A stretch of 64,000 nt of DNA from Arenibacter certesii DSM 19833 (lineage in GTDB: Bacteria > Bacteroidota > Bacteroidia > Flavobacteriales > Flavobacteriaceae), in assembly GCF_000429545.1 (NCBI RefSeq), contig NZ_AUCB01000029.1:1-64000 (forward strand), read 5' to 3'. The translations under genes and the position numbers were made by a program. The notes under the pieces were generated by a model. That model was not told the origin of the DNA. It was given only the letters and a program-made list of their open reading frames with translations, and did no database searches. Positions within the stretch are counted from its first letter, which is position 1, and each line of letters begins with the position of its first letter. Below are positions 7,894 to 17,431 of the stretch, one piece after another.

Positions 7894-8556
7894 ATGAGAT
7901 TTGTTACACTGCTTTTCGCTGTCCTTTTAAATTTCTCCTGCGCAGTAAAAAGGGAAATTGCAGATATGCCCATTATATTTAATGAGGAAAGAGAAAATCT
8001 AACTTTAGAATATTTATCAGAGAGATACGGTCTGGAACTAGAGAAACCTACTATAGAGCCTAAAATGGTCGTTTTGCACTGGACGGTTATTCCCACCTTA
8101 GAAAAATCTTTTCAAGCTTTTAATAATCCAAGCTTACCCAATTGGAGACCAGAAATAGCATCTGTAAGCGGATTAAATGTATCCGCTCATTTTTTAGTAG
8201 ATCAAGATGGAACAATTTATCGATTGATGCCAGAAACGGTAATGGCCAGACATGTGATAGGACTTAATCACAGTGCCATAGGAATAGAAAATGTAGGAGG
8301 AGGCACCAAGGACAAAAAATTAACACCTGCACAATTAAGGTCCAATATTTGGTTGGTGCGCTATTTAAAGTCTAAATACAATATCGACTATGTTATAGGG
8401 CATTATGAATATACTCTTTTTGAAGGAACGGAGCTGTGGTTAGAAAAGAATGCGGATTACCGTACAGTTAAATCGGATCCAGGTGAAAAATTCATAAAAA
8501 GAGTAAGAAGAGCAACAAAATCACTTAATTTTAAACCCTTACCCACAAGTAAATAA
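7894..8556 (+). CDS. N-acetylmuramoyl-L-alanine amidase (Amidase_2) lipoprotein
   Basis: Zinc amidase of the AmpD/PGRP fold that cleaves between N-acetylmuramic acid and L-alanine in peptidoglycan. The 220-residue precursor has a short signal peptide with lipobox NFSC (Cys16), placing it in the periplasm or outer membrane. Zinc ligands predicted from the family are His62 (VVLHWT), His170 (IGHYEYT) and Asp195 (SDPG). The block HFLVDQDGTIYRLMPE and the ARHVIGLNHSAIGIEN segment are typical. It sits four bases ahead of the M14 peptidase gene, so the two are almost surely co-transcribed, which suggests a peptidoglycan-recycling or remodelling pair. Confidence 0.9.
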   Translation: MRFVTLLFAVLLNFSCAVKREIADMPIIFNEERENLTLEYLSERYGLELEKPTIEPKMVVLHWTVIPTLEKSFQAFNNPSLPNWRPEIASVSGLNVSAHFLVDQDGTIYRLMPETVMARHVIGLNHSAIGIENVGGGTKDKKLTPAQLRSNIWLVRYLKSKYNIDYVIGHYEYTLFEGTELWLEKNADYRTVKSDPGEKFIKRVRRATKSLNFKPLPTSK

Positions 8557-8560
8557 GACC

Positions 8561-10033
8561 ATGAATAAAAAATATTATCAATTAACTATACTTTACTTTT
8601 TCACCATGTTTTCTGTTGCAGGGCAAGAGAACGATATTACAGGAAAGCTCTTTTCTACTTATGAGAAGTATCAAGAACCATCTATTTCTGAACGACGAAT
8701 AAAACATGACGATATACAACCGCTTATTGCCAAAATAGGGGAGGACTCAAGATTTCAAGTAAATAAAGTGGGCGAGTCTATTGAGGGAAGAAGTCTTTCG
8801 TTAATAAGTATTGGAACGGGTACTACAAATGTATTCTTATGGTCACAGATGCATGGGGACGAGCCTACAGCAACTCAGGCTATTTTTGATATTCTTCATT
8901 TTTTATCCAGTGATGACCTGCAACAGGAAAAGGACGAAATACTTAAGAATTTAAAGCTTCACTTTTTACCCATGCTTAATCCTGATGGGGCACAAGTATA
9001 TAAACGTAGGAATGCACTAGGAATTGATATTAACCGCGATGCCTTAATGTTGCAATCCCCAGAAGGAAGGACACTAAAAAGGGTACGCGATAGTTTAGAT
9101 GCTAAGTTTGGCTTTAATCTACACGACCAGAGTACCTATTACAATGCGGAAAGAACTAATAAACCCGCAACTATTTCATATCTGGCACCTGCATTTAATT
9201 ATGAAAAGGAGATTAATGAAGTTAGGGGAGATGCAATGAAGGTAATTGTCTTTATGAACCGTATCATTCAAAATTACGCTCCTGGACAGGTGGGTAGGTA
9301 CAATGATGATTTTGAACCAAGAGCTTTTGGAGACAATATTCAAAAATGGGGGACAAGTGCCATTTTAATAGAATCTGGAGGATATAAAGACGACGTGGAG
9401 AAACAATTTATTAGAAAATTAAATTATGTATCCATCCTTTCCGCTATTTATACCATTGCCAAAGAGAATTATAAAGATATTTCTATTTCTGAATATGAGG
9501 AAATTCCTCAGAACGATAGGAAGCTATTCGATCTAAAGCTCAAAGGAGTTATTTATAACTTATTGGATAAGCAGTATCAGTTAGATATCGGTATCCACAG
9601 GAATGAAGTGGATATCCCAAACAAGAATAGCTTTTATTACAGTAGTAGAGTAGCGGATCAAGGAGATCTCTCTACTTTTTATGGCTATGATGTTTTGGAG
9701 GCCGAAGAATATACCATTAAGCCAGGGAAGGTTTATCCAAATATACTAAAGAATATAGAGGAATTGTCCCAATTAAAGGTAATGGAAATCTTAAAGTCGG
9801 GCTATACCTATATAAGAGTAGAAAATATCCCTGAAAAAAAGCGGTTTTCGGAATGGCCAATACATATTATAGGACCCAGTTATAAAGTTTCTAAATTTGA
9901 CCTACAGGTAGGAATCAATCCCACTTTTCTTTTGGAAAAGGATGGTGAAAATGAATTTGCCATCATTAATGGGTTTCTGATTAATCTTAGTACAGGGGAC
10001 GGGAAATTTAAGAACGCCCTAATTCTTAGATAG
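8561..10033 (+). CDS. M14 family zinc carboxypeptidase
   Basis: A 490-residue secreted metallocarboxypeptidase. The N-terminus is a Sec signal peptide ending near SVAGQ. Zinc ligands of family M14 are visible as His98 and Glu101 (MHGDEPT) and His188 (FNLHDQ). Substrate-binding residues fall in NPDGAQVYKRRN (140-151) and DINRD (156-160), and the catalytic glutamate is Glu271 in LIESGG. About 190 C-terminal residues follow the catalytic domain and are not recognised. Close coupling to the amidase suggests action on peptidoglycan stem peptides, but digestion of external peptides is equally possible. Confidence 0.88.
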   Translation: MNKKYYQLTILYFFTMFSVAGQENDITGKLFSTYEKYQEPSISERRIKHDDIQPLIAKIGEDSRFQVNKVGESIEGRSLSLISIGTGTTNVFLWSQMHGDEPTATQAIFDILHFLSSDDLQQEKDEILKNLKLHFLPMLNPDGAQVYKRRNALGIDINRDALMLQSPEGRTLKRVRDSLDAKFGFNLHDQSTYYNAERTNKPATISYLAPAFNYEKEINEVRGDAMKVIVFMNRIIQNYAPGQVGRYNDDFEPRAFGDNIQKWGTSAILIESGGYKDDVEKQFIRKLNYVSILSAIYTIAKENYKDISISEYEEIPQNDRKLFDLKLKGVIYNLLDKQYQLDIGIHRNEVDIPNKNSFYYSSRVADQGDLSTFYGYDVLEAEEYTIKPGKVYPNILKNIEELSQLKVMEILKSGYTYIRVENIPEKKRFSEWPIHIIGPSYKVSKFDLQVGINPTFLLEKDGENEFAIINGFLINLSTGDGKFKNALILR

Positions 10034-10118
10034 AGTAATTATTGTTGAGTAACCTTGTTGTACATATTTCACCATAAAAGCTGAATTTTAGTATATTACT
10101 AATTGAAAATAGCAAGCG

Positions 10119-10883
10119 ATGAATAATTTTAGAAATATAATTGTCTGTTTTTTAATCCTAGGTTTATACACGGTAGTGGGGCAAGAGACCAAGAGTTATA
10201 AGATTCACTCCCATAACGATTACCTTCAACATGCTCCTTTTTGGGATGCCTATGACCATGGGTTAAATTCTATTGAGGTGGATGTATATTTAAAGAAAGG
10301 TGTATTATATGCCACCCATAGCGAAGCTGATATAGTAAAGGAGCACACCATTGAAAACCTTTATTTGCAACCCCTTCAGAAAGCATTTTCAAGGCAATTG
10401 GGAGCGCAGCAGGATATACAGTTATTGGTGGATATAAAATCGGAGGCGTATAGCACTCTGATTGAAATTATAACAGTGCTGCAAAAATATCCAGACCTGA
10501 TTCAAAATCCGGCCATTTCAATTGTAATATCTGGAAACCGGCCTAAAACAGAAGATTATACGAACTATCCCGACTTTATAAAGTTCGATTACCAAAATTT
10601 GGATAGTAAGCCAAATGCGGAAGCTTGGGAAAAGGTGGCCATGATCAGTTTAAACTTTAAAAAGTTTTCGCATTGGAATGGGGAGGGTAGACTAACAGTA
10701 GAAGATTTACACAAGGTAAGGAATACTGTAGAGAAGGCTCACAGTTTTGGAAAGCCCTTTCGGTTTTGGGGTACACCCGATTCCAAAACCGCCTGGAAAG
10801 CCTTTATAGAATTGGGAGTGGATTATATTAATACTGATAAGCCAGCCATGGCGTCTTCCTTCATATATTCCTTAAAGGACTAG
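10119..10883 (+). CDS. AIM6-like glycerophosphodiester phosphodiesterase
   Basis: A 254-residue secreted PI-PLC/GDPD TIM-barrel phosphodiesterase of the AIM6-like type. A signal peptide covers residues 1-21 (cleavage near VVGQE). Catalytic and metal residues typical of the family are His30 and His32-Asn33-Asp34 (HSHNDY), Glu53 and Asp55 (SIEVDVYL) and His67 (ATHSE). The end of the barrel shows FRFWGTPDS and VDYINTDKP. The likely role is hydrolysis of glycerophosphodiesters or related lipid headgroups in the periplasm. It lies 85 bases after the peptidase and may be part of the same scavenging group. Confidence 0.82.
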   Translation: MNNFRNIIVCFLILGLYTVVGQETKSYKIHSHNDYLQHAPFWDAYDHGLNSIEVDVYLKKGVLYATHSEADIVKEHTIENLYLQPLQKAFSRQLGAQQDIQLLVDIKSEAYSTLIEIITVLQKYPDLIQNPAISIVISGNRPKTEDYTNYPDFIKFDYQNLDSKPNAEAWEKVAMISLNFKKFSHWNGEGRLTVEDLHKVRNTVEKAHSFGKPFRFWGTPDSKTAWKAFIELGVDYINTDKPAMASSFIYSLKD

Positions 10884-11100
10884 CGAAGAATAAAGCCTAG
10901 AACAGAATTTTAGGGTGTTAAATCACTTCCTAGAGCTTGTCCAAGAAAACGCACTCTGTCTAAAACAGTGTTGGTAAGTTATAAGGGAAAGGTATAAAAT
11001 TATCGAAGTAAAATTATTTGCACGTAGTTGCCCGTAATGTAAAATAAAGAGCTCGGCAATCAGCATCTTGAGTTATTAAGTAAACGATAAGTTATTGCAT

Positions 11101-11144
11101 AAAAAAAAAGGGATAATGCCATTGACACCATCCCTTTTTAAAAT
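11101..11144. terminator. Bidirectional terminator
   Basis: AAAAAGGGAT (11105-11114) and ATCCCTTTTT (11130-11139) form a stem with A and T tracts on both sides. It stands between two convergent genes and can end both. Confidence 0.85.
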
Positions 11145-11158
11145 TCTTTTTATACTGA

Positions 11159-11986
11159 TTAAAGACTCTCAGAGTCCAACATTGCAAAGAACTTGTCCAA
11201 ATTAGGAATAATAACTATCCTAGTTCGTCTGTTTTTAGCTCTGTTTTCTTTGTTATCGTTATCCACTAAAGGTAAGTAACTACTTCTTCCTGCAGCAATT
11301 AAGTTTGCTGGGTCTACATTGTACTTATTCTGTAATAATCTTACAACGGAAGTTGCTCTTTTTACACTTAAATCCCAGTTATCTTGGAACATTGCGGTAT
11401 TAATAGATCTTGAATCGGTATGGCCTTCCACCATAACTTCCATGCTAGGCTCAGAATTGATTACTTCTGCTAGTTTTCCTAAAATGGAATGCGCCTTATT
11501 ACTAACTCTATAACTTCCAGAGTTAAATAATAACTTATCTGAAATATTGATCATAACCACAGTCTTATCAATGTTTACCATTACATCGTCCTCCTCATCG
11601 GAAATAGACTGTTTTAGGTTGTAGGAAATAGCAAGGTTTATGGAGTCTTCCATTGTTTTTGCTTCCGCCAACAAACTTGGATCTACTTTAGCCAAAGTAG
11701 CTCTCATTTTTGTTTTAGTATGATTGCTCATAACTGCAACATCATCAATAGCGGTCAATTGAGAATCGTTAATTTCTTGAAGGGAGCTTATTTTTTGGTT
11801 GTATTCTGTTACCCTAGCTTCAATTTTGGTCATTTTAGATTCTAGCTCTTCTTTTTCAACCTGTGTTTTCATTAAAACACTTTTGGTATTGGAAAGATCA
11901 CTTTCTAATGCTACATACTTTTTCTTGGATACACAGGAGGAAAGTACTGCCATTCCCAATATACCTACTAAGACTGTTTTTTTCAT
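11159..11986 (-). CDS. OmpA family lipoprotein
   Basis: A 275-residue outer-membrane lipoprotein that should anchor the envelope to peptidoglycan. The signal peptide ends in lipobox LSSC with Cys18. Residues about 25-75 are heptad-rich and probably a coiled coil. The C-terminal OmpA-like domain (about 155-262) shows LLFNSGSYRVS, VEGHTDSRSIN, DNWDLSVKRATSVVRLL and NRAKNRRTRIVI, including the aspartate and arginine that bind diaminopimelate in this family. There is no beta-barrel. It is monocistronic and shares a terminator with the convergent gene on its left. Confidence 0.92.
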   Translation of the reverse strand: MKKTVLVGILGMAVLSSCVSKKKYVALESDLSNTKSVLMKTQVEKEELESKMTKIEARVTEYNQKISSLQEINDSQLTAIDDVAVMSNHTKTKMRATLAKVDPSLLAEAKTMEDSINLAISYNLKQSISDEEDDVMVNIDKTVVMINISDKLLFNSGSYRVSNKAHSILGKLAEVINSEPSMEVMVEGHTDSRSINTAMFQDNWDLSVKRATSVVRLLQNKYNVDPANLIAAGRSSYLPLVDNDNKENRAKNRRTRIVIIPNLDKFFAMLDSESL

Positions 11987-12077
11987 TTTACTAAATTAAA
12001 GTTTACATATAGTTTTCATTATAGTTATACGTACACTTTGCCTAAATAGTTGTCCAGGTTAAAGTAAAATTGGTCAA

Positions 12078-12110
12078 AAAAAATAGAGCATCGATATTAG
12101 TCGATGCTCT
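12078..12110 (-). terminator. Intrinsic terminator of the VWA gene
   Basis: AGAGCATCGA (12085-12094) and TCGATGCTCT (12101-12110) form a perfect ten-base stem with a six-base loop. On the minus strand it is followed by eight T residues. Confidence 0.85.
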
Positions 12111-12141
12111 GTTTGTTGGTTATCAGCGAAATACACTGCTT

Positions 12142-13257
12142 TTATTCACATCCGCCAGTAAAGCCTTTAGCATTAAATTTTGTTTGTACCGCACCTTCTC
12201 GGTTACCATACTTCACTTGGATTGCTAAATTGTTCTCGCCACTACCGTCACGTTTTGGACTGCAATATTCAAAAAGATAGAAGCTATTTGCTCTTTCAGA
12301 AACACGTTTAGAGATTTCATTAAAGGTAGTTTCCAATTGCGCTTTATCCGTAGCAAATACGCTATGGGTCTTACCTATCTTTTTTAAGATGCTAGGGTCT
12401 ATTTCATTCCCCAATCCAATACTAAAATAAGAAATGTTATTGTTAGCCCTATCTACCTTTTGGACAGCTGCACTTTCCGTATAACGCGAAGCTTGGTCTG
12501 TACCATCGGTAAATATCACTACAGATGCAGCGCCAATCCTATCATTTGTAGTACTTTCTTTAAGTAATTTTTCGGCAGTATCGGTCGACTTAATTACGGC
12601 TCCATAGAGGTCCGTGGATGGATCTTTACTGATATTCTTGTTTATACCGTTTATAGAATTGATCAAGTTTTGTTTTACATGGGTTAATGGGGTAAGGGAA
12701 TGTAATTTATCTTCTCCATTAAACCAATAGATTGCCATTTTAAAAACTTCGGAATCCGTAGCTGGCATCACGTTATTGACAAAACTAATGGATGCCGACT
12801 TTAATTCTTCCAAACTTGAATCCAGTACACTATTACTTAAATCCAATACCAGAACCGTATTACTATTGAAAATTTGAGCATTGGGAGAAATCCTAGCGGA
12901 GGATTCCGATGGAGATATTTTGTTGAAGCAAGCATCATTCCTGCCCTGTTCGTAGATAGTAAACTGATTGGCCTCTAATCCTGAAACAGGCTTTCCTTCT
13001 TTATCCGATACCCTAAAGAATACAGAAACCTTTCCTGGCAAGGTAGTAAATTGATTTTGGATGGATAGTACTAAATCCCCGCCTTCAAGATTTAAACACT
13101 TATCCACAGGCTTACCAAGACCTAAATCTCCACTGATATCGGTACTTCCACCAGGGTTAACTCCAAATTCAACATCATCATCCGCGTTACCGCAGGATAC
13201 AAACAAGGCTATAATAAAGCTAATAGCAGCTATTTTTGTGTAAAATTTCATTTTCAA
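12142..13257 (-). CDS. von Willebrand factor A domain lipoprotein
   Basis: A 371-residue surface or periplasmic lipoprotein. The signal peptide ends FVSC (Cys22), followed by an acidic linker. After a possible beta-sandwich near 60-105 comes a VWA domain with an intact metal-ion-dependent adhesion site: DLSNS at 139-143, Thr215 (STDLYGA) and Asp251 (FTDGTD). VWA domains of this kind bind protein ligands through a divalent metal. There is no ATPase or MoxR neighbour, so a role in adhesion or envelope assembly is more likely than a chelatase role. It is monocistronic with its own terminator. Confidence 0.85.
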   Translation of the reverse strand: MKMKFYTKIAAISFIIALFVSCGNADDDVEFGVNPGGSTDISGDLGLGKPVDKCLNLEGGDLVLSIQNQFTTLPGKVSVFFRVSDKEGKPVSGLEANQFTIYEQGRNDACFNKISPSESSARISPNAQIFNSNTVLVLDLSNSVLDSSLEELKSASISFVNNVMPATDSEVFKMAIYWFNGEDKLHSLTPLTHVKQNLINSINGINKNISKDPSTDLYGAVIKSTDTAEKLLKESTTNDRIGAASVVIFTDGTDQASRYTESAAVQKVDRANNNISYFSIGLGNEIDPSILKKIGKTHSVFATDKAQLETTFNEISKRVSERANSFYLFEYCSPKRDGSGENNLAIQVKYGNREGAVQTKFNAKGFTGGCE

Positions 13258-13535
13258 AATGTATTAGGTTCAATTAGCAGAACGGTCAAAACTATTTAAA
13301 ATTATAATCGAAAAAAAATTCTATGTTAATAATTGTTAAGGAGTTTATTGACATTATTTTTTTGTAGCTTACCTAGACTATTTCAGCGCAATAGGTAATC
13401 CAATTCCATTTATTACTATTTTGTTGAATGAAAGCAAGTTGTTCATAACTAAGGCTATATAATGTGGTGTAGGTTTCTATTAAATTTAAGGAAATTATGC
13501 CGCAACATTATGGGGCATTAAACCGTTGACTAGAT

Positions 13536-14246
13536 ATGCAAATACACTATTGTTCAGATTATAATGAAATGAGCCAAATGGCCAGTGACCAAGTAATAGC
13601 TAATCTTAGGGAGCAACCTAAGAAACTTCTTTGTCCCACAAAAGGAGCTTCTCCCATGGGACTTTATAAGAATTTGGTGGAATACCATGAAAAGGAATCA
13701 AAACTATTTGATGAATTGACAATTATTAAACAAGATGAGTGGGGTGGCCTTTCCGCCTCCGATCCTAATTCTTGCGAAACCTACTTAAAAACTAATCTTT
13801 TAGAACCTCTGAAGATTTCACAAGAAAGATTTATGTCGTTTGATAGTAGTCCGGTCGATGCTAAAAAGGAATGTAACAGGATGGACAATGAAATTCAAGA
13901 GAAAGGGCCTATTGATATTTGTATATTAGGAATGGGAAAAAATGGCCATCTTGGTTTTAATGAACCAGATAAGCATCTAATTCCTAATTGCCATATTGCA
14001 GAACTTAGTCCTACCTCCTTAATGGGGAGTATGACCAAGACCATGTTGCACAAGCCAAATTATGGACTAACTTTAGGTATGGCTCACATCTTGCAATCAA
14101 AAACAATTATTTTTTTACTAAGCGGTGAGGGTAAATATGAGGCCACTAAAAAATTAATGAACAAAGAAATCTCTACCTACTTGCCAGCCTCTTTTTTATG
14201 GTTGCATCCCAATGTACACTGTTATTTAGATAAATCCAGCATGTAG
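13536..14246 (+). CDS. Glucosamine/galactosamine-6-phosphate isomerase family protein
   Basis: A 236-residue cytoplasmic enzyme of the NagB/RpiA/6-phosphogluconolactonase superfamily. Key blocks are LLCPTKGASPMGLY (phosphate loop), IKQDEWGGL near 64-72 with the catalytic aspartate region, and GMGKNGHLGFNEP near 132-144, which holds the catalytic histidine and glutamate of amino-sugar isomerases. It is shorter than most NagB proteins and closer in length to galactosamine-6-phosphate isomerase (AgaI), so the exact sugar is open. It is flanked by unrelated genes and ends in its own terminator. Confidence 0.78.
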   Translation: MQIHYCSDYNEMSQMASDQVIANLREQPKKLLCPTKGASPMGLYKNLVEYHEKESKLFDELTIIKQDEWGGLSASDPNSCETYLKTNLLEPLKISQERFMSFDSSPVDAKKECNRMDNEIQEKGPIDICILGMGKNGHLGFNEPDKHLIPNCHIAELSPTSLMGSMTKTMLHKPNYGLTLGMAHILQSKTIIFLLSGEGKYEATKKLMNKEISTYLPASFLWLHPNVHCYLDKSSM

Positions 14247-14300
14247 GGGGAAGGTGTTTATGTGAATTAAATAAGGAAATGTAACCTCTCACTCACACAC

Positions 14301-14329
14301 AAGAAACTGTTAAATTGGTTTCTTTTATT
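14301..14329 (+). terminator. Weak intrinsic terminator
   Basis: AAGAAAC (14301-14307) pairs with GTTTCTT (14318-14324), followed by a T-rich tract. The stem is AT-rich and only moderately stable. Confidence 0.45.
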
Positions 14330-14380
14330 TCTAAATTTTATAACTTGTAAAGTATTGATGCAATTTAACAGAGAAAAAAT

Positions 14381-14842
14381 ATGCCAACTTATAATATAAT
14401 AGTAAACGGAATTTCCCAGAGTATAGAGGTAGCAAGCGACACTCCATTGCTGTGGGTGTTAAGGGATCACTTAAATTTAGTGGGCACAAAGTTTGGTTGC
14501 GGAATAGCCCAATGCGGTGCATGTACCGTTCATATAGGCGGGAATGCCGTTAGGAGTTGCTCACTTCCAATTTCATCCTTAGACGGAAAAGAAATTACAA
14601 CTATAGAAGGACTGTCCGAAAACGGAGACCATCCGGTACAGTTGGCTTGGAAAGAATTAGATGTACCCCAATGTGGCTATTGTCAGGCTGGACAAATAAT
14701 GACCGCAACCGCATTTTTAAATAATAATCCGAATCCTGACGAAACAGAAATAAAATCGGCCATGCACGGTAATATTTGTAGATGTGCCGCCTATACAAGA
14801 ATTCATAAAGCGGTAGCTCTAGCAGCCAGTAAAATCAGATAA
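14381..14842 (+). CDS. iorA: Isoquinoline 1-oxidoreductase-type 2Fe-2S subunit
   Basis: Small electron-transfer subunit of a molybdenum hydroxylase, 153 residues. The N-terminal plant-type 2Fe-2S cluster is bound by Cys40, Cys45, Cys48 and Cys60 ([14 protein letters not shown]). The helical domain holds the second cluster with Cys98, Cys101, Cys133 and Cys135 (QCGYCQAG and NICRC). All eight ligands are present. It lacks a signal peptide, so it probably travels with its Tat-exported partner, whose gene starts 88 bases downstream. It is the first gene of the molybdenum operon. Confidence 0.9.
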   Translation: MPTYNIIVNGISQSIEVASDTPLLWVLRDHLNLVGTKFGCGIAQCGACTVHIGGNAVRSCSLPISSLDGKEITTIEGLSENGDHPVQLAWKELDVPQCGYCQAGQIMTATAFLNNNPNPDETEIKSAMHGNICRCAAYTRIHKAVALAASKIR

Positions 14843-14930
14843 CTATTAGGCGTTTTATTTATCAATACTTGTTCCATCATTAACATAAAATCATAAATCC
14901 TTTTTTATCAAGGATTAAAATATAAGAACT

Positions 14931-17159
14931 ATGTCAACATCCTCAATAGCTTTTAACAGAAGGGATTTTATTAGAACTTCATCCCTAGTTGGGGGCGGAC
15001 TGCTAATTGGTTTCAACCTTTTTACGGCCTGTAAACCTAAAGTAAAACCGCCAATAGACATTTCTAAACTAAATTTCAACGATTTTAATGCGTTTATAAA
15101 GATTGCGGATAATGGGGTAGTCACTATTTTTGCTCCCAATCCAGAAATAGGACAGGGGGTAAAAACAGCCATGCCTATGCTTATTGCTGAGGAGTTGGAT
15201 GTGGCATGGAAAAACGTACACGTACAACAGGGCATATTGGATACCGAAAATTACACACGTCAACTTGCAGGGGGGAGTCAATCGATCCGACTTGGTTGGG
15301 AACCCTTAAGGCAAACCGGAGCAACAGCAAGACAGATGTTGTTAAATGCCGCTGCTGCTAGATGGGGAGTAGATCCATCAACATGTACCACATCAGAAGG
15401 AATAATCACCAATAGTAAGGGAGAAACCCTGGGATATGGGGACGTAGTCAAGGATGCTGCCTTATTGGATGTCCCTGAAAAAGTCACCTTAAAAAGTCAC
15501 AAGGATTTTAAGATTATTGGTACAGATGCACCTAATGTAGACCTAGATGAAATAGTTACAGGGAAACCTCTTTTTGGGCTGGATTATAAGGTAGATGGAA
15601 TGGTATATGCAGCAGTGCTTAGACCACCTGCTTTCGGTCAGAAATTAGAATCATTTGATGATACCGCTGCAAGGGCTATGCCAGGGGTTATAGATGTGAT
15701 CACAATAGGGGAAAAGGCTAGAGCACTTACTTCTGGTGAAAGTAATAACTGGACAGTAGCTTTGGCAAATAGTGATAAGGTGGTCGTTATTGCAAAAACC
15801 ACTTGGGAAGCCATGAAGGCTAAAAATGCGATAAAAGCAAATTGGGTGGAAGAAACCCCCTTAGAAAGCACCGAATTTCAGGACAAACAACTGTTGGGAT
15901 TATTGGATGGTAATAAATTTGAGACGTTAAGGAAAGACGGAGACATAAATAACGCATTTGCTCAGGCAGATCAAATTCTTGAACGCACCTATGAGTCGCC
16001 CTTTTTACCTCATAACTGTATGGAGCCCATGAACTATTTCGCCAATGTTACCAGTGAGAAAATACATTTGGTAGGACCCGTACAGACACCGGAATTTGCA
16101 GCAACTGCTGTTGCAGGTATGCTGGGAAGGGATCCTAAGGAGGTACACTTGGAGATGACCCGTATGGGAGGTGGATTTGGAAGACGTTTGTATGGCGATT
16201 TTGTTTATGAGGCAGCTGAAATTTCCAACGCTATAAAAAAACCGGTAAAATTAATATATTCTAGAGAGGATGATATGACAGCTGGTACTTACCGGCCAGC
16301 AATAAAATATAGAATTAAAGCAGCTGTTAAAGATGGTGAAGTTACTGCCTACCATTTAAAAGAAGCCGCCATCAATGGTAATATGTACGGGTTAATACCT
16401 AATTTTTTTCCAGCAGGAGCTATAGCTAATTATCAGGTAGATGTAGCCAATTATAAGAGTAATATAACCACCGGGGCTTGGAGAGCGCCCTACACTAATT
16501 TCTTGGCCTTTGCAGAACAAAGTTTTTTTGATGAGTTAGCGGAAACTATGGAAGTAGATCCAATTCAATTGCGAATAGATCTTTTGCAAAAAGTAAAAGG
16601 AACTACAGACGAGCGTATCGAATATTCTCCTGAGCGTTTAGAAAATGTGATCAAGGTAGCAGTTGAAAAATCGGGATGGGGAAAAAAGGGAGCCGGAATC
16701 TACCAAGGATTTGCTGCCTATTATTGCCATAATTCCCATGTTGCAGAGGTTGCCGATGTTGAAATAGAAAATGGAATTCCTGTTGTAAAAAAGGTAACCT
16801 GCGTAGTAGATTGTGGAATAGTGGTTAATCCTTTAGGGGCAATAAACCAGATAGAAGGTGGTGTAATAGATGGTGTAGGCCATGCTATGTACGGGGATCT
16901 AGAATTTAAAGATGGTAAACCCAATTCACAAAATTATGATAGCTATCGTTTAATTAGAATGAGAGAAGTGCCTGTGGTAGAGACGCATATGGTTGAAAGT
17001 GATGTAGCACCCACAGGTCTAGGAGAACCTACCTTACCGCCTGCGGGAGCAGCAGTGGCTAATGCCCTAAAGGCCGCTACGGGTAATAGATTTACCGCGC
17101 AGCCATTTTTAAAATTCACGGAACTGATGAAGGTTCCGGCAAAATCAATTATAGGATAA
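14931..17159 (+). CDS. iorB: Xanthine dehydrogenase family molybdopterin-binding subunit
   Basis: Catalytic subunit, 742 residues, that hydroxylates an aldehyde or N-heterocycle at a molybdenum centre. The N-terminus has a twin-arginine signal (NRRDFIRTS, residues 9-17) and a hydrophobic stretch ending FTAC, so Tat export and perhaps lipid modification are likely. Aldehyde-oxidase domains follow: the GGGFGRRLYGDF segment of the molybdopterin site, TGAWRAPYTNF, and the catalytic glutamate, Glu699, in GLGEPTLPPAG. No flavin subunit is encoded, as in other Ior-type enzymes, so electrons probably go to a membrane cytochrome or quinone. The substrate is unknown. moaD follows one base after the stop. 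Confidence 0.9.
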   Translation: MSTSSIAFNRRDFIRTSSLVGGGLLIGFNLFTACKPKVKPPIDISKLNFNDFNAFIKIADNGVVTIFAPNPEIGQGVKTAMPMLIAEELDVAWKNVHVQQGILDTENYTRQLAGGSQSIRLGWEPLRQTGATARQMLLNAAAARWGVDPSTCTTSEGIITNSKGETLGYGDVVKDAALLDVPEKVTLKSHKDFKIIGTDAPNVDLDEIVTGKPLFGLDYKVDGMVYAAVLRPPAFGQKLESFDDTAARAMPGVIDVITIGEKARALTSGESNNWTVALANSDKVVVIAKTTWEAMKAKNAIKANWVEETPLESTEFQDKQLLGLLDGNKFETLRKDGDINNAFAQADQILERTYESPFLPHNCMEPMNYFANVTSEKIHLVGPVQTPEFAATAVAGMLGRDPKEVHLEMTRMGGGFGRRLYGDFVYEAAEISNAIKKPVKLIYSREDDMTAGTYRPAIKYRIKAAVKDGEVTAYHLKEAAINGNMYGLIPNFFPAGAIANYQVDVANYKSNITTGAWRAPYTNFLAFAEQSFFDELAETMEVDPIQLRIDLLQKVKGTTDERIEYSPERLENVIKVAVEKSGWGKKGAGIYQGFAAYYCHNSHVAEVADVEIENGIPVVKKVTCVVDCGIVVNPLGAINQIEGGVIDGVGHAMYGDLEFKDGKPNSQNYDSYRLIRMREVPVVETHMVESDVAPTGLGEPTLPPAGAAVANALKAATGNRFTAQPFLKFTELMKVPAKSIIG

Positions 17160-17160
17160 T

Positions 17161-17415
17161 ATGACAATACTACTTTTTGGAATTACTAAGGACATCGTAG
17201 GTAGTTCCACTTTATCTATGCCAAGTTCTAGTGAATTTGGCGCGAAAAATACTAAAACCGTAAAAGAACTTAGAATATACTTGGGTAAAATGTACCCTGA
17301 ATTAAATAAATTATCCTCTTTGGCGATTGCTGTAAATAATTCCTATGCGGATGATGATACTATTATCGATAATTTTGATGAAATTGCACTTATTCCACCA
17401 GTAAGTGGGGGATAA
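17161..17415 (+). CDS. moaD: Molybdopterin synthase small subunit MoaD
   Basis: An 84-residue ubiquitin-fold sulfur carrier ending in the required Gly-Gly (PPVSGG), whose thiocarboxylate supplies the dithiolene sulfurs of molybdopterin. The family signature LAIAVNNSYADDDTIIDNFDEIALIPP is split by no gaps. Its ATG is one base beyond the stop of the catalytic subunit gene, so it is probably translated by coupling. Its partner MoaE is not found in this window. Confidence 0.9.
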   Translation: MTILLFGITKDIVGSSTLSMPSSSEFGAKNTKTVKELRIYLGKMYPELNKLSSLAIAVNNSYADDDTIIDNFDEIALIPPVSGG

Positions 17416-17431
17416 TGGAAAATGAGGATAC

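Noticed and set aside
13536-14246. Naming the isomerase nagB
   Set aside because: The length and context fit AgaI at least as well, so only the family is given.
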